A stretch of 64,000 nt of DNA from Ctenosaura bakeri (taxonomy: Eukaryota > Chordata > Lepidosauria > Squamata > Iguanidae): the NCBI GenBank assembly GCA_948474755.1, contig CAOLHI010001821.1, positions 414,416-478,415 on the forward strand, read 5' to 3'. Positions 38,325-49,280 of the stretch are shown here, in pieces. The translations under genes were made by a program, and so were the position numbers. Below the pieces are notes generated by a model. That model was not told the DNA's origin. It ran no database searches and saw only the letters and a program-made list of their open reading frames with translations. Every line of letters begins with the position of its first letter. Within the stretch, counting starts at the first letter, position 1.

Positions 38325-38530
38325 AATGTAGTCTTGTTGTTGTTGTGTGCCTTCAAGTCATTCCCAACTTATGCTGATCCTAAGGTGAACCTATCACCAG
38401 GTTTTCTTGGGCTGAGTATGTGCAATGCACCCAAGGTCACACAGTGAGTTTCCATGGCTGAGTGGCGAACTGAACTCTGGTTTCTAAGGTCATAGTCTAA
38501 TGCTGAAACAACTAAACCACACTGGATCTC
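38325..38530 (-). mobile_element. tRNA-derived squamate SINE, reverse
   Basis: Starts TTGTTGTTGTTGTGTGCCTT (tail), then CAAGTCATTCCCAACTTATG, CAAGGTCACACAGTGAGTTT, and a reversed tRNA head CATAGTCTAATGCTGAAACA to ACTAAACCACACTGGATCTC. It directly follows the CR1 tail. Confidence 0.9.
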
Positions 38531-39583
38531 CAACCAAACCCTTACTCAACCTTAAATAGTATTTTTTTAAATTAGTGTGTAACTATTCATTTCCAAAGAA
38601 ACACAAATTAATTGTGTACAAAAATACTGGAAATATGATTCAGGGGAATCAAAATGTTAAAAATGCACAATAAGCCTTGGTTGGTTTTTCCTAGACACAT
38701 TACCAGAGCAAGAGAGTATGAAACTCCTAAGCAGGAAGCTATTTGAATATATGTGGTTTGATATTATTCTGAAATCAAACTCTGCTTATGAATGGAAAAC
38801 GTTCTGAATGTAAAGGATGAAAAAATGAGTAATACAGTATTTAGATGGATTTCAACTCAGCATAAAAATGACAACTAAGAAGGAATGCAGAGGAAGCTGA
38901 TAAAATTTACATATGCTGCAGAACTTGGAATGATGGAAGAGAACTCAGTTGGACTAAAAGAGATCATCAATAAAGTTTGGAGTAACTGGGATATATGGTA
39001 TTAGAAGCATGGGCAGATAGATCACTGAGCAGTTTAATTTAAAGAAATGTTAAGTGCCATTTCTTGAAAAGTGTGGCAGACATACTATCTTGAGTTGTAA
39101 TCCTGTCAGAACTCACATATTAAGCATGGGTTGATCTAGATAAGTAATTTGTTGCATGTCAGTCCTGCAAGGGCTGTTGCTGGTGATTTTATATGCAGCC
39201 GTATTCTTTCTGACTGAGTGCTGAATTAATGGTATGATCTTATGGAACACTGCTGTCATTGACCTCTATCAGCCGCTAAATACTACATGGTGGTTTTGAG
39301 ACATTTTGAAGGAGCTTATTTTGCCCAAATTCAAAGCATTTGCTGTTTCTGTAATATACTTCCATAGGCATTGTAGTGCTCTGGTTATGCATGCATACTG
39401 TGAGTGCTATTTCAGGGTTCATAGCTTTATTCAAAAGTTGTACTTGGATTTAGTTAGGATTAAGTAACCAAAAAAAAAAAAAAGGCAGTGTTCCTAACTA
39501 TATCTCAGCTAAGACTACTTAAAGGGACTGTTACTGACTATTAGGAATGTGAAGAGTATTCATTTTATGTATTAAAATACATT

Positions 39584-39826
39584 GTTATTATTGTTGCTGT
39601 TGTCTTCCTTCAAATAATTTCCTACTTATGGTGACTCTAAGGCAAACCTATTATTGGTTTTCATGTTTGTAGTTTGGCAAGATTTAGCCATTGCCTTCCT
39701 CTGAGGCTGAGAGTTTATCACCTGCCCAAGGTCATTGAGTGGGTTTCTGTGACCAAGCAGAGATTGGAACCCTTGTGTCTCAAAGTCATAGTCTAACACT
39801 ATACCACTACACTGTGCTGGCTCTTA
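39584..39826 (-). mobile_element. tRNA-derived squamate SINE, reverse, near full length
   Basis: TTATTGTTGCTGTTGTCTTC (tail), TTTCCTACTTATGGTGACTC, GGCAAGATTTAGCCATTGCC, GCCCAAGGTCATTGAGTGGG, GATTGGAACCCTTGTGTCTC, then head GTCTAACACTATACCACTAC. The B box complement GGAACCCTTG and A-box complement are recognisable. Confidence 0.9.
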
Positions 39827-39835
39827 TTACAATAC

Positions 39836-40030
39836 CCATTGCTGATGTATGCCTTAAAGTCGTTTCCAACTTATGGCGACCATAAGGTGAACCTATCATG
39901 AGGTTTTCTGGGGCTGACAGTGTGTGGCATGTCCAAGGTTAGCCATGGATTTCCATGGCTAAGCAGGGAATTGAACCCTGGTTTCCAGAGTCGTAGTCCA
40001 AAACTCAGACTACTATACCACTCTATCTAG
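39836..40030 (-). mobile_element. tRNA-derived squamate SINE, reverse, shorter copy
   Basis: TGCCTTAAAGTCGTTTCCAA, CTTATGGCGACCATAAGGTG, CCTATCATGAGGTTTTCTGG, then GAATTGAACCCTGGTTTCCA and GTCGTAGTCCAAAACTCAGA. It lacks the middle GGCAAGATTT block, like the copy at 38325, so these two may be one subfamily. Confidence 0.9.
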
Positions 40031-40079
40031 AACACTTAGAGCTCCAATAATCCTGCATTGTATGATCTCAAGATTATGT

Positions 40080-40400
40080 ACAACAAAAAACATTTTAATC
40101 AAAAATATAAAACAATAGGTAATAATCTAAATAGGCTAAAATCACATTAAACAGTTTGACAAGTTTTTTACAAAAATTAAAACCAGTTCAACCATTTTAA
40201 AATAATTTTGAACCATAACAAATGTGCAGACTTGGATAAAATCAATTAGACCCCAAAATCTTTAATTAAAAGGTATGTTTTAACTTTGCACTGAAATGAC
40301 ACATGTGCTGGTGCCACTCTGTTCCACAGCAGAGAAGGTCCTCTCCAACACCCTCCCATAGTGTACCCACATCCTTCTGCCTAATACTCCAAATGTTTGA
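40080..40400 (-). repeat. Dispersed repeat, same family as 36790 and 42066
   Basis: A-rich sequence, then AAAAGGTATGTTTTAACTTT, GCTGGTGCCACTCTGTTCCA and AGAGAAGGTCCTCTCCAAC. The phrase about a 'filled' block and GAGAAGGTCC matches the copy at 42066 (GGAGTTCCAGAGCC, AAAAGGCTCTATCTCACATC). Class unresolved. The interval 40410-41500 holds T-rich sequence with no other feature. Confidence 0.4.
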
Positions 40401-42065
40401 TGCCGTTATTGGAAAAGGGTGTCTTGAAATATCAAGACATTTCATCAAGGAAATAGCCAACCATTGTGAGATTTCTTTTTTCTTTCCTTTTCTCCTTTTT
40501 TTCTGGTGAAAATTTCTTTGCACAAAACCTTAGATATTTTCTGCTAACAGAAAATTTTTGAATAAAAAGCAATGCTTTTGTTCAGAAGATAAGTATTTTG
40601 AACAAAATGTGATGTGTCTGTGCAAGCATGTATAACTTTTCTCCTAATTTTGCCTGGGGGACAGAAACATTCCAAATTGTTTGTTCTTTTTTTTTTTTTT
40701 TTTTTTCATAAAAGAATGAAATAACTGAATATTTACATCCCTTCTGAATGTCACGTTAGCGAAACAACAGCTATCACCTTGGCTTTCATCTTGGAAGCCT
40801 GGAAAAGATACAGAGATCTCTCCAAGCCTTCCTCTGAGAGTTCTTTGTGTGAAGAGGCAGGAAAGATCTTGGAGTGGCAAGACAGAGCAGCAGTGATCTA
40901 TCACAATTTTGCCAACCTCACTGGACACTTCATTTTGCATCTTTACAGTTTTGAGCATTTGAAGGTGCAAATTTAGAACAGAATAAGAATTCCGATGGCA
41001 TGTTGTCCATCCTTCTGCTCAGTAGTTTCCTTTCATAGCTGATCAAAATCACTTTGGCAGGAATGCTGAGTCCACAATGACTTGTTTTTTTTTCCAGAGG
41101 ACTTTGACATGCTAAGACAGCTATCTATGCAATGGCACAAAACACTGTGGTCTCTATGACAGCTATGCATCTATTTTGTCCCTAGTGGGTGAGATTAAAC
41201 AACTTTTTGTGAATTTTCATTTTTATTTATCTATCTATCTCGGGACTTTTTTTGCAAAATGAAAGAACTCATTTACACAAAAAAGTTGGGGTTTTGGCAA
41301 GAACTTATTTTTCTGAACCTAACATTTTGTGCACAGAGCAGCATATTTTCTTCAAAAAAATTGCACAAAAGTTTTTTTGTTTTTTTTTAAATAGGAAACA
41401 GACTACTTCTGCAAGATATGCAATTTTCTGTAGGGAAATGTTTTTTCCACTGGCACAGGGCAAGCTATTTATTTACAGAGGCTTTTGGCTTTTAAGCTGC
41501 TTATTTCCTGAAGTTTACTTTGTATTGAATTCATCTTGTATTAAGCTAATGTTGAAGAAGGTCCACACTCCAGAATACATTTTGTGCACACATGTTCTAT
41601 CCCTGGCATCTCCAGGAGGATCATGAACATGATACCCTGTTGGTACCTTATGCAGGTATAACCTTTGGTAATTCCCATACAGGTTTGTGCAAGGGGTTAT
41701 GCAGTACCCCCGCCCCCTGTACAACATCTTGCCATGATGCATAAGGGCAGCTGGAGGATCTTGTGCCCCCTCCCATCACTGATTAGTTATGGGGAGCTAC
41801 ACTTGTTCACACAAAGAAAAAATAGTGGCCTTCATCTATCCATGGGGCAAAGATAGCTTCTTCTTAGTCAGGTGTACAAGGGCAGTCAGATGGTGCTTGA
41901 ATGCAACCCACAGCCAACCAGTGGCTGGAATATGGGACAGAGCTGCATCCAGCAGGCTGAAGAAGCACCCTTCATCTGTTAGAAGAAATGTACATTCCAC
42001 CAGTAGCCCAATAGGATTTTAGCTTGAAAGTTCTTTGCCTGAAAACCTGGAGAGGCATTGCTGAT

Positions 42066-42600
42066 ATCCAAGGGACAACAACAACAACAACAACAGCAGC
42101 AGTAGCAGCAGCAGCAACAAACTCTGCCTTTCCCTATCCCCTCCCAAGTGGAACTCAATTTGACTTAGGAATTGAAACAAGTATAATACAGCTAACTCAT
42201 ACAAAAGATCAATATTAAAATAAAATGAAACATTCATCAATAATAAAACAATTTAAAACATATAGTTTAAAATATTTTTAAAAGCCCTTAAAACAGTACA
42301 AGTAAAAAAAAAGTTGCAGGCACTCTTTAAAAACCTTCAGCTCTAAAAAACTTGTTGGAATGAAAAAAGTCTTTGTCTGTCAATAGAAGGACAAGGAGAA
42401 CAGGGGCATTCAGGCCTCTTTGGGAACGGAGTTCCAGAGCCTAGGGACAACCACCAAAAAGGCTCTATCTCACATCTTCATCTGCCATGCCTGTGAAGTT
42501 AATGGGACTTAGAAAAGGGCCCATCCTGTAGATCTCAAAGACTGGGTAGATCCATAAGGGAGATACAGTCTATCAGTTAACCTCAACCTAAGCGAGGTTT
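42066..42600 (-). repeat. Dispersed repeat with (CAA)n/(CAG)n tail
   Basis: A CAA/CAG run at 42076-42119, A-rich sequence, then CTTTGGGAACGGAGTTCCAG, ACCACCAAAAAGGCTCTATC, AAGTTAATGGGACTTAGAAA and GGTAGATCCATAAGGGAGAT. This is the longest of three copies of this reptile repeat here. Just upstream, 41570-42065 contains two pieces (TTCTATCCCTGGCATCTCCA; TTTGCCTGAAAACCTGGAGA) that look like another split tRNA-SINE. Confidence 0.45.
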
Positions 42601-42746
42601 ATTACATACTAAATATCCTGGAAGGCAGCCTGTGAACAGACCATTATTAGTAGCTTGTTAACATCTTGAAAAAAATACCATTGGCATGTGTCATTCCACA
42701 AAAAAGTTAGGGTCATGCTTATTATTACATTGAACAACTGACATAC

Positions 42747-43593
42747 TGTTATGACAGCTATGGGACCCAGGAAGGGACTCCCCAATATCATTTGATATCA
42801 TTGAATTCGGCCCTGGCTAGACCACGCTCGGCAGCCCCGCTGCACGTGTTTGGGTTGGTTTCTGAAACAAGCACGTACTGGCTGCGGCTGACTAATTGTT
42901 CAAATTCCACTCCTCATTCAAGCCAGCATTTCCCAAGCCTCACGTAGCTTCAGGGGACTCCCATACCCATACTCCACAATAGAGGTGCGGGTTCCCGCCA
43001 AACCATCCCTTTGGAGAAGGCCATTAGCTCACCGGCCACTCTTTTGTCTTTCAACGCTAATCTGATCATGCTGACAGTGACCTCACCAGATCTTTTTGTC
43101 TAGCGCCAAAACTTTTTTGTTCTCCACTTGGTTTCCCATAGCCGACAGGCATGTTTCACCCTATAAAAAGTCCCCATTTTGGGACCTCGTTGGTTCCTCT
43201 TGAGCTGCCATCCAGACTTGCTGCCAGTTGGTTCAAGAGTTCCCCTCAGCAACCAACGCTGAGCCCCGTCATTCATCGCTCCAGATTCTGCAGGACATCA
43301 CAAACCAGGTGTCGTATCACCCGTTGTTCCCCCAAGTCTCTTTTCCTCATTCTTTTAGTTAGTTAGTGTGTGTGTGTGTTAGATTTACCTGGCTCTTGTT
43401 TAATAAAGTTGTTATCATTGTAACCTGGCCTGCTCATTGCCCAGAAGCCGTAGACGTTGGGTTACAAGGTCTCGCTAAGTTACCCAGCCTCTTGCATGTC
43501 AAACCAGTGCTCTGAGTCTAATTTCCCCATCTTGATCTTTCTAATTGGCAAAGCCGGGTGCCCCTCGCGGGACCCCCAGTTTTCAGGGTAACA
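42747..43593 (+). mobile_element. Solo LTR, 847 bp, TG...CA, ATAC duplication
   Basis: It begins TGTTATGACAGC and ends CAGGGTAACA, flanked by ATAC on both sides (42743-42746 and 43594-43597). It has a TATA-like CTATAAAAAG near 43160, an AATAAA poly(A) signal near 43401, and a CCCCTCGCGGGACCCCC block before the end. A related LTR lies at 50849-51719 in the same orientation. No internal retroelement sequence lies between or beside them, so both are solo LTRs. Forward orientation is set by the TATA-then-AATAAA order. It is opposite in sense to FSTL5. Confidence 0.85.
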
Positions 43594-43911
43594 ATACCAG
43601 CTTTGGGTAAAATCAAAGTCCAGTTAATAAAATGGGTGAATAAATAAATTAGTAAATTCTTAATTTTTGAACACTGCCACAGCACCTTTAACACAAAGGA
43701 GTCATTTCCGCACAAACAAAATGTTCCTGTGCTCATCTGCAGTATAATCAAACAATGAAGAACGAAATGATGGACAAAAAAGTGAATCAATTCCTGTATA
43801 TATAGGCAATATATCATGCATGTAACCAGTATAAAGTGGGAAAGAAAGTATAGGAAAAGACAATTTATGAGAATTCTTAGGCTTATTTTAAAGCTGTATG
43901 TTTGTGGAACT

Positions 43912-44142
43912 AAAAGCACCTCATCCTATCTGATCTTAGAAGTCAAGCAGGCTCAGTCCTAGTTAACACTTGGATGGGAGACTGCCAATCACTACCAGGT
44001 GCTGTAGGCTATATTTCAGAGGAAGGAACTGGCCGAACCACCTGTGAGTATTCCTTGCCTAAGAAAACTCTATGAAACTCATAAGGTTGTCATAAGTCAA
44101 TAGGCAACTCAAAGGCACATATAGACACACACACACACACAG
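43912..44142 (+). mobile_element. 5S-rRNA-derived SINE, forward, best copy
   Basis: The 5S-like head is nearly complete: CTATCTGATCTTAGAAGTCA, AGCAGGCTCAGTCC, TAGTTAACACTTGGATGGGA and AGGTGCTGTAGGCT, covering the A box and C box of the internal promoter to the 5S 3' end. The tail is CAGAGGAAGGAACTGGC, CCTTGCCTAAGAAAACTCTA, GTTGTCATAAGTCAATAGGC and a CA run. I recall 5S-derived SINEs from lizards, so the family is known; this copy has several substitutions. Confidence 0.9.
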
Positions 44143-44736
44143 CCTTGTATAAGAATTACAGTCAGGTACCTAGAGCAAGCTAGCCTGCACAAATGAAAGA
44201 AGTCTTACAGAATCTCTGGGGAACAATACACAAAAAGCTACTCTGGTAATAGAAATAAATAATGAATACTTTTCCAAAGAATAATTTGGGGAAAGTGTAG
44301 CACTGGGAATACAAACTGTCTTCAAAAAAAGAAGAAACAAGCCTTGATGGGTTCCCTAGTTTCCTTTTTCTTGAAATGCCACACATTTCTACAGAGGCAA
44401 GCGCAGTCAATCACTATTGACTTTACGGGACTTAAAAACAGAACAAAGGGAACAGACTTCAAAGTGAGGCATAATTGTGTAGAAGGCTATCAACAACAAG
44501 TGCGCAGAATTAGGAAGCAGCTTTTGCTTTGTTTAGGAAAAGGACAAAATTAGCTTTATAATTGCCTACAGTATCAAAAACTATTTTTAAAACAATAAAG
44601 AGGGGAGAGGTAGTGAAACAAAAACATAAGACGAAGGCTGGCATTGCAACAGAACAAAGTCCATTTTTATTAAAATATACTTTTTAGGGAATACTTCATT
44701 AATCAGAATAATAGTTTACAAACTACTGCTTGCCCC

Positions 44737-45035
44737 CAGGTATTGCTAGACTACAATTCCCAGAAACTCTAGGGCACAACACTGTTATAGTGCTATTATT
44801 CCACTTTCAACATCTTATAGAATCCTGGGGTTTGTAGTTTAGGGAGGGGCATTTAGAATTCTCAGCCAGAGAGCACTTTGGTCTCAGCAAACTACAAACC
44901 CCAGAATTCCACAGGATGTTGAAAGTGGAATAACAGCACTATAACAGTATTGTGCAGAAAGGCCCTAGTTAGCATGGCCAGTTGTCAGAGCTTCTGGGAA
45001 TTGTAGGGCCAACAACACTTTGGAAGCCAGCTTGA
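44737..45035. mobile_element. MITE with ACTACAATTCCCAGAA ends, split
   Basis: GCTAGACTACAATTCCCAGA at left and CTTCTGGGAATTGTAGGGCC at right form inverted blocks around a second MITE (44771-44966). GCATGGCCAGTTGTCAGAG continues the host after the insertion. A short fragment of the same family (GCTGTTGGGAGTTACAGTCC) lies at 45400-45430. Confidence 0.6.
44771..44966. mobile_element. Foldback MITE, core A, nested in another MITE
   Basis: Begins GGGCACAACACTGTTATAGT and ends ATTGTGCAGAAAGGCCC. CTAG occurs at both junctions (a 4-bp minimum direct repeat). The interior arms CCACTTTCAACATCTTATAG and CACAGGATGTTGAAAGTGG plus GGGTTTGTAGTTTAGGGAGG and CAAACTACAAACCCC make an almost complete palindrome. 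Confidence 0.85.
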
Positions 45036-45809
45036 AATGAACTATTTATTAGTTTCAGGAGCAGCCAAGTGGATCCACCATTGAGTGGGTGACAAAGCCA
45101 TTCTTGATTTTACTGCTGCTCCTTCCACTACTGTCTCAAGTTGAATGAAAGCAACTTAGTCCTTGGAGAACCTGAGGGAGGAGTGGCAGTAAAATCACAA
45201 ATGGGTTTTTCCACTCTTTCAGTAGCTGATCTACCAATTACTCCTGATTCATTCTGATATTTTCATGGATGAATGACTTTTGCTTGTGTTCACGTTTGCT
45301 TCTAGCATCATACAAATCAGAGCTAGAGATCATGTGGTTCTTCAGATGTTACTGCAGTGCACTTTTCTAAGATCTTTCATCATTTGCTTCCCTGGACAAG
45401 GCTGTTGGGAGTTACAGTCCAACAGCATTTGAAAGGTCACACAGTCCTTCCAGTCCTGAGATAAATAATAATACTATGATAAAGGATTCAAGGAATAATA
45501 AATCTGGGAAAGTATTCTGCTGACCAGAAATTCAAACATTTGGATTCAAAACCTTTGGCTGCAAACCTATGCATATATTTTGAGGTAAATAAGCACCAGT
45601 CGGCTTCAGTCTTGTACTTAACAGAAATTGAGACTTATGTCCAATTAACCACATACAGCTTTGGCCAGTAAGTCAAATTCTGTCATCACCAAGTACTGGT
45701 TCTCAGGCAATGGGTGTAAAGAAATTGAGAACCCCAACTCCTAGAGGGGTGATTATACTTTACTATGAGAAGAATTCTCATGGTTTTTTGTTGTTGTTGT
45801 ACTCTTGAT

Positions 45810-46280
45810 AGTATTTCACAGTCCCAGAGTCATAGGATCATATGGGTGGAAGGGGTTTTATGGACCATCAAGTCCAACCCCCTGCTCAGTGTAGGATCTC
45901 CAGCTAAAGCATCTCCTAGGAGGTAGCTAGCCATCCCGCCTCTTTTGGAAGACATGCAGAGGCAATAATTCCACTGCTGAGCTGATGCTACTGTCAAGAA
46001 CTTCCTTCCAATATTCAGTCAAAATCTACTCTCCAACTTCTGATCCTATAATCTGGGGCAGCAGACAACAGGCGTAGCTCCTCCTCTCTATGGCAGTCCT
46101 TGAGGCATTTAAAGAGTGCAATCATGTCACCTCTGAACCTTCTCTTTTCCAAGCTGAACATACTCAGCTCCTTCAATTTCTTTTCATATTTTTTTTCTCC
46201 ATACCTCTTACCATCGTTGTTGCTATTACCCAGGCCAGTTGTGGTTTGGAGTGTAGCCTGCAGTAGATTGGTCAATGAAT
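45810..46280 (-). mobile_element. CR1/L3 LINE 3' part, reverse
   Basis: On the minus strand: ELSMFSLEKRRFRGDMIALF, KCLKD, then LLSAAPDYRIRSWRVDFD, the conserved C-terminal region of CR1-group ORF2, followed by the 3' UTR CTTGATGGTCCATAAAACCC and a degraded ATGATCCTATGA tail. Frame broken near DCHREEE. Confidence 0.85.
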
Positions 46281-46531
46281 TCCCAGATGTTGCCCTATGT
46301 GAAAGAATTCCCTAACTGATATTTAAGGTGAAAGTAGCTGCACAGAGCAATCTGCATGTAGCAACCACTACATATGGTCCAAGCTCACACAGGGTCTTTG
46401 AGAGAAGAACAGATGAGAATTCTGGCTCAGTTTGTTTTTGACAAATCAATTAGCACTTTTATTTTCAAATTCTGGATAGGTTTTCTTTTTGTCATTGTTT
46501 TTAAATCAAATATATATAAAAATGCATTTGA

Positions 46532-46993
46532 GATCATTAATAATAGTCAATATATATTTAGACAAGTGAAGTTTTCTTTTGGTTTTAAGGACTTTAAATA
46601 TAAAACAATATAATCTAGACACATGACAATAAAAAGATAATGCACAAATTGTAGGTTTGGTTGAAACATTGGAAAGCAGGTTAGACTTGAAGAAAGTTCA
46701 GATAAAAGGATAGTAGATAGAAGAAAAGGGGGTGCAAAGGGAGGATAGGGTGAGAGAAAAGAAGGGAAAAAGGATAAATTTCAGCATAAAAGGCAATGGA
46801 TTACAGGATGGGAGGGAGCTTGGAGGGAGGGGAATAGCGGTTTTATATATTTGATAAGATTTAAATCTCAATAATTGCACTAATTGTATGTAGATAAATT
46901 GTATATTTTTGATAGATGAAACTAATTGTGTAAACAATGTAATATTGAGATATGCATTACTAAATGTTTGGAATAACATTATTTTTTTTAAAA
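46532..46993 (+). mobile_element. Probable 5'-truncated L1 tail with target duplication
   Basis: A purine-rich 3' UTR-like stretch (AGAAAAGGGGGTGCAAAGGG and beyond) ends in a T-then-A run at about 46982-46997. AAAATGCATTTGA flanks both ends (about 46519-46531 and 46994-47006), a plausible 13-bp target duplication. The 3' UTR composition and duplication suggest an L1-type insertion. Confidence 0.6.
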
Positions 46994-48899
46994 AAAATGC
47001 ATTTGATACATTCAGTTCAGGACCATTTATGACTGCTTAATTCAAATGTTTGAATTTGAATCCCAGTATATTCAACAATGTTTGTGCTAGACTACATTTC
47101 TCATTTTGTTTTTCTCAAAGGTTCCTCATTTTTATATCGACAAGCAATTACAACAAGGTCCTCTGCAGCCTGAAAATCATTCTGCTTACTAGATTTAGCA
47201 AGTACAAATGAGATAGCAGTTGTTGTAGTTCATTTTTTGAAGAATTTATCAAAACATGCAAATGTTTCATCTCCGAACATAAGAATTTAAAAAATCCAAA
47301 TAAGGGAGAAAGCAAGACAGAGTTTCCTTTGTTTCTATCAGGGTCTAAATCCAGAGACTACTTCAGCAATTATGTTTAATGAAGCAGGAATGCTGCTCAC
47401 TGGTATTATTTCTATGGTTTGTTTTTTTAAAAAAAAAACAATTAAAGTACAACCATCCTTCTCTATTATGTGTGGGTTCTTGAGGCTGATACAGAGTCAT
47501 TTTCATATAATCTCACTGACTCCATGGGCATCCATATTCACATGTTCTTCTGTATCAATTGTGATGACATGATTACTATGAGTAGTTCATTCTCTACTTG
47601 AAAAGGCAGACAAATACATTTAGTTTTGTTCTATATGCTGTGATTTCTAGTCAGTTCTCAATGCTAAATAAATGTGCCACAGCTCATAAAATAGCTAGAG
47701 GTGAAAACAAAGAATACCACCTCTGGAGACAGAAGAAATTGTACCAGTGCTGAGTCTTTTTGAGTGCTGAAATTGCCTTAGCAAGTACAACAAATGGATT
47801 TGTATTTAAATGCTGCATAAACCACAGTGCACCACATTCTCTCTAAAAGCATTTATTTGAAGTTCCATATCTTTAAGTGCTACATTCATGTTCCACAGCA
47901 CAATTGAGAAGAACAGTTCTTCTCAGCGGACCTATCCAATTACTCTGCTTTCCCTTGAGCCTCAGTTTCTATTTAGGCAAAAATTAATAAACTAATGACT
48001 TCATCACAACTATATGTGGATGCATCTTAAGCTGGAAGTTTCAACAGGTGTGGAAAAACTGCACAGTGTATTTAATTTACTACTAAACAGCAGCAAAGGC
48101 AACAACCACCACTGAAAGACACCCCAGTCGTTTACTTTATTAGTACTAAACAACCAGAAAATACACAAAATGCCAGCATAGTTTTAAGTCCTTTAATCAT
48201 GGCTTCTTCACAAACAGTAAAGAAGACTGCAAACTCATCTACTCCTAGATTCATAGGAATGCAACAAAAAATAATAAATCCGTCTTTTCTACTCAATAAT
48301 TATTCTGCTTGTAACTGTAAATAAGTGATTAAAGCAACTTATATTCTAAATAACCTATATTAAACCAACAATCCTATGTATATTCAGCAGGGAGGAAGTT
48401 TCATCGAAATAATTTGGACTTTCTTTTAAATAAACTGGCACAAGATTGTCATGTACGTGGGCTTGATTGTGCACTGCTGTGTTAAAAAAATACACCTAAA
48501 AGCAATGGTTAAAATCTAGTTCTTCTTTAAAGTCAATTGAAATTATGCTCCTGATCTGAGCAAGGAAACAATGAGGAATATTTGTGTAGGAGGTGAATAT
48601 CTTAAAGATGTCGCTGCTCTGATATCTTCTCAAATTGTTTCATCTGCATTTGGAAAAAAAAAAGTATATAACTGTTTGGATTAGAGTTTGTCTATGGTAG
48701 ATATTTAGGAAGAACAACAAAAGAATAAATGCCTAAGTTATGAGCACAGACGGCAGATAAGTGGGAGTGCGTGAACCTTTACAAATCCAACCAGGAATGC
48801 AATTCTTCACTTCACAAAGGTACAACAAGTACTTACAGCAATTTGCTTCTCACTGTGAGAAAGTCTTTGGAAACCATGCACTTTTAAAGGCTTGATACA

Positions 48900-49280
48900 A
48901 TTTGGAACTTATTCTGTGCAAAAGTCACATGTGGTTGCTTTGTGCAGAAAGCAGCATCTTCTGCACAGGAAGCAGCAGAAATAATATTTGAACACACAAT
49001 TATTAATTCCTGAACAGAAAATCTTGGATTTTCTTGATGGGAGGATGAGGGGGATGATGTTTTCTATGTAAATCACCCATATGCGAATTTTATACAGAAT
49101 AAATGCCCAATTACAGCATTTTCTATGCAAACCCCCCCCGCATTTTCAGTGCAAAAATTGCTATTTGTTCATTCAGTTTTTATTTTGCACACAGAAATAC
49201 TGTTTCCTGTGCAGGATTCTTCTTCTTGGGATTTATGAACACTCCAAACAATTTTTTTTTACATTTTTGAATATTTAAAA
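48900..49280. repeat. Degenerate TGTGCAGAAA-type dispersed repeat
   Basis: Scattered units such as TTTGTGCAGAAAGCAGCATC, TTCTGCACAGGAAGCAGCAG and TTTTCAGTGCAAAAATTGC, alternating in direction. Similar text is at about 41290-41420, 56380-56640, 57170-57330 and 58740-58830. No boundaries are clear. Confidence 0.4.

Noticed and set aside
42076..42119. CAA/CAG run as a coding repeat
   Set aside because: It is the simple-repeat tail of a dispersed element and has no reading-frame context.
43912..44020. Possible 5S rRNA gene
   Set aside because: The 5S-like head has many substitutions, lacks a terminator T-run after the 5S end and is fused to a SINE tail shared with two other copies.
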